NCBI GenBank assembly: GCA_948470025.1
Contig: CAOKNG010000007.1
Location: 1 to 45,354, forward strand
DNA: 45,354 bases
Direction: 5' to 3'
Source of the DNA: an uncultured Clostridium sp.
GTDB taxonomy: Bacteria > Bacillota > Clostridia > TANB77 > CAG-508
The position numbers and the translations under genes were made by a program. Numbering within the stretch: the first letter of the stretch is position 1; each line of letters opens with the position of its first letter. This document shows, in pieces, positions 45,339-45,354 of this stretch. A model generated the notes under the pieces. The model saw only the letters and a list, made by a program, of their open reading frames with translations. It was not told the origin of the DNA and searched no databases.

Positions 45339-45354
45339 AAATAATACAGGAATG

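Overview
The window looks like the chromosome of a low-GC, endospore-forming Clostridia-like Firmicute. The evidence is strong AT bias, AGGAGG-type ribosome binding sites, spoVAC-spoVAD-spoVAE, a T-box leader on aspS, an mraZ-rsmH-ftsL cluster, adhE, Gram-positive type IV pilus genes and a BspA-type leucine-rich repeat protein. A species name cannot be given from sequence alone.

The outstanding feature is a recurrent +1 recoding signal. Twelve otherwise normal, mostly conserved genes are each split into two or three frames: dapL, two ABC exporter subunits, an acyl-CoA synthetase, mraZ, rsmH, an ftsI/spoVD-type PBP, aspS, spoVAE, spoVAD, rsmB and a ROK kinase. All 16 breaks are the same event: one extra C directly before an in-frame glycine codon, so that a CGG codon sits in frame and the protein resumes one base later as GGN. 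Reading CGGN as a single glycine restores the expected motif each time (Walker A, the PNNPTG motif of DapL, APGGKTT of RsmB, PGKFYALPQ of AspRS and others) and a normal protein length. The sites lie on the sense strand of both plus- and minus-strand genes and are always codon-phased. I found CGG as an ordinary zero-frame codon only four times, in three small or accessory genes (2220, 9175, 44624, 45173). The simplest reading is that CGG is not a normal arginine codon here but a +1 frameshift or quadruplet glycine signal.

Layout. 1-5 kb: end of a BspA-like surface protein, dapF, a hypothetical gene, dapL and an AAA+ ATPase. 5-9 kb: heterodimeric ABC exporter. 9-14 kb: small membrane protein, an m5C RNA methyltransferase, and a restriction-modification cassette (HNH nuclease plus two DNA methyltransferases). 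14-21 kb: acyl-CoA synthetase, mraZ with its operator, rsmH, ftsL, and a convergent PASTA-PBP gene. 21-24 kb: adhE and a 32-codon ORF. 24-28.5 kb (minus strand): T-box-aspS, spoVAE-D-C, dodecin and a 38-codon ORF. 28.7-30 kb: rsmB. 30.4-39.6 kb: type IV pilus operon (pilM-N fusion, pilO-like, pilin, PilD-like protein, two pseudopilins, pilB, pilT, pilC). 39.6-45.3 kb: ROK kinase, structured leader plus RNase J, infC-rpmI-rplT and a PilZ protein.

Because the recoded genes include essential ones (aspS, rsmH, a division/sporulation PBP) and some carry two sites, the frameshift must be efficient. Twelve composite CDSs are therefore annotated as functional genes, not pseudogenes.
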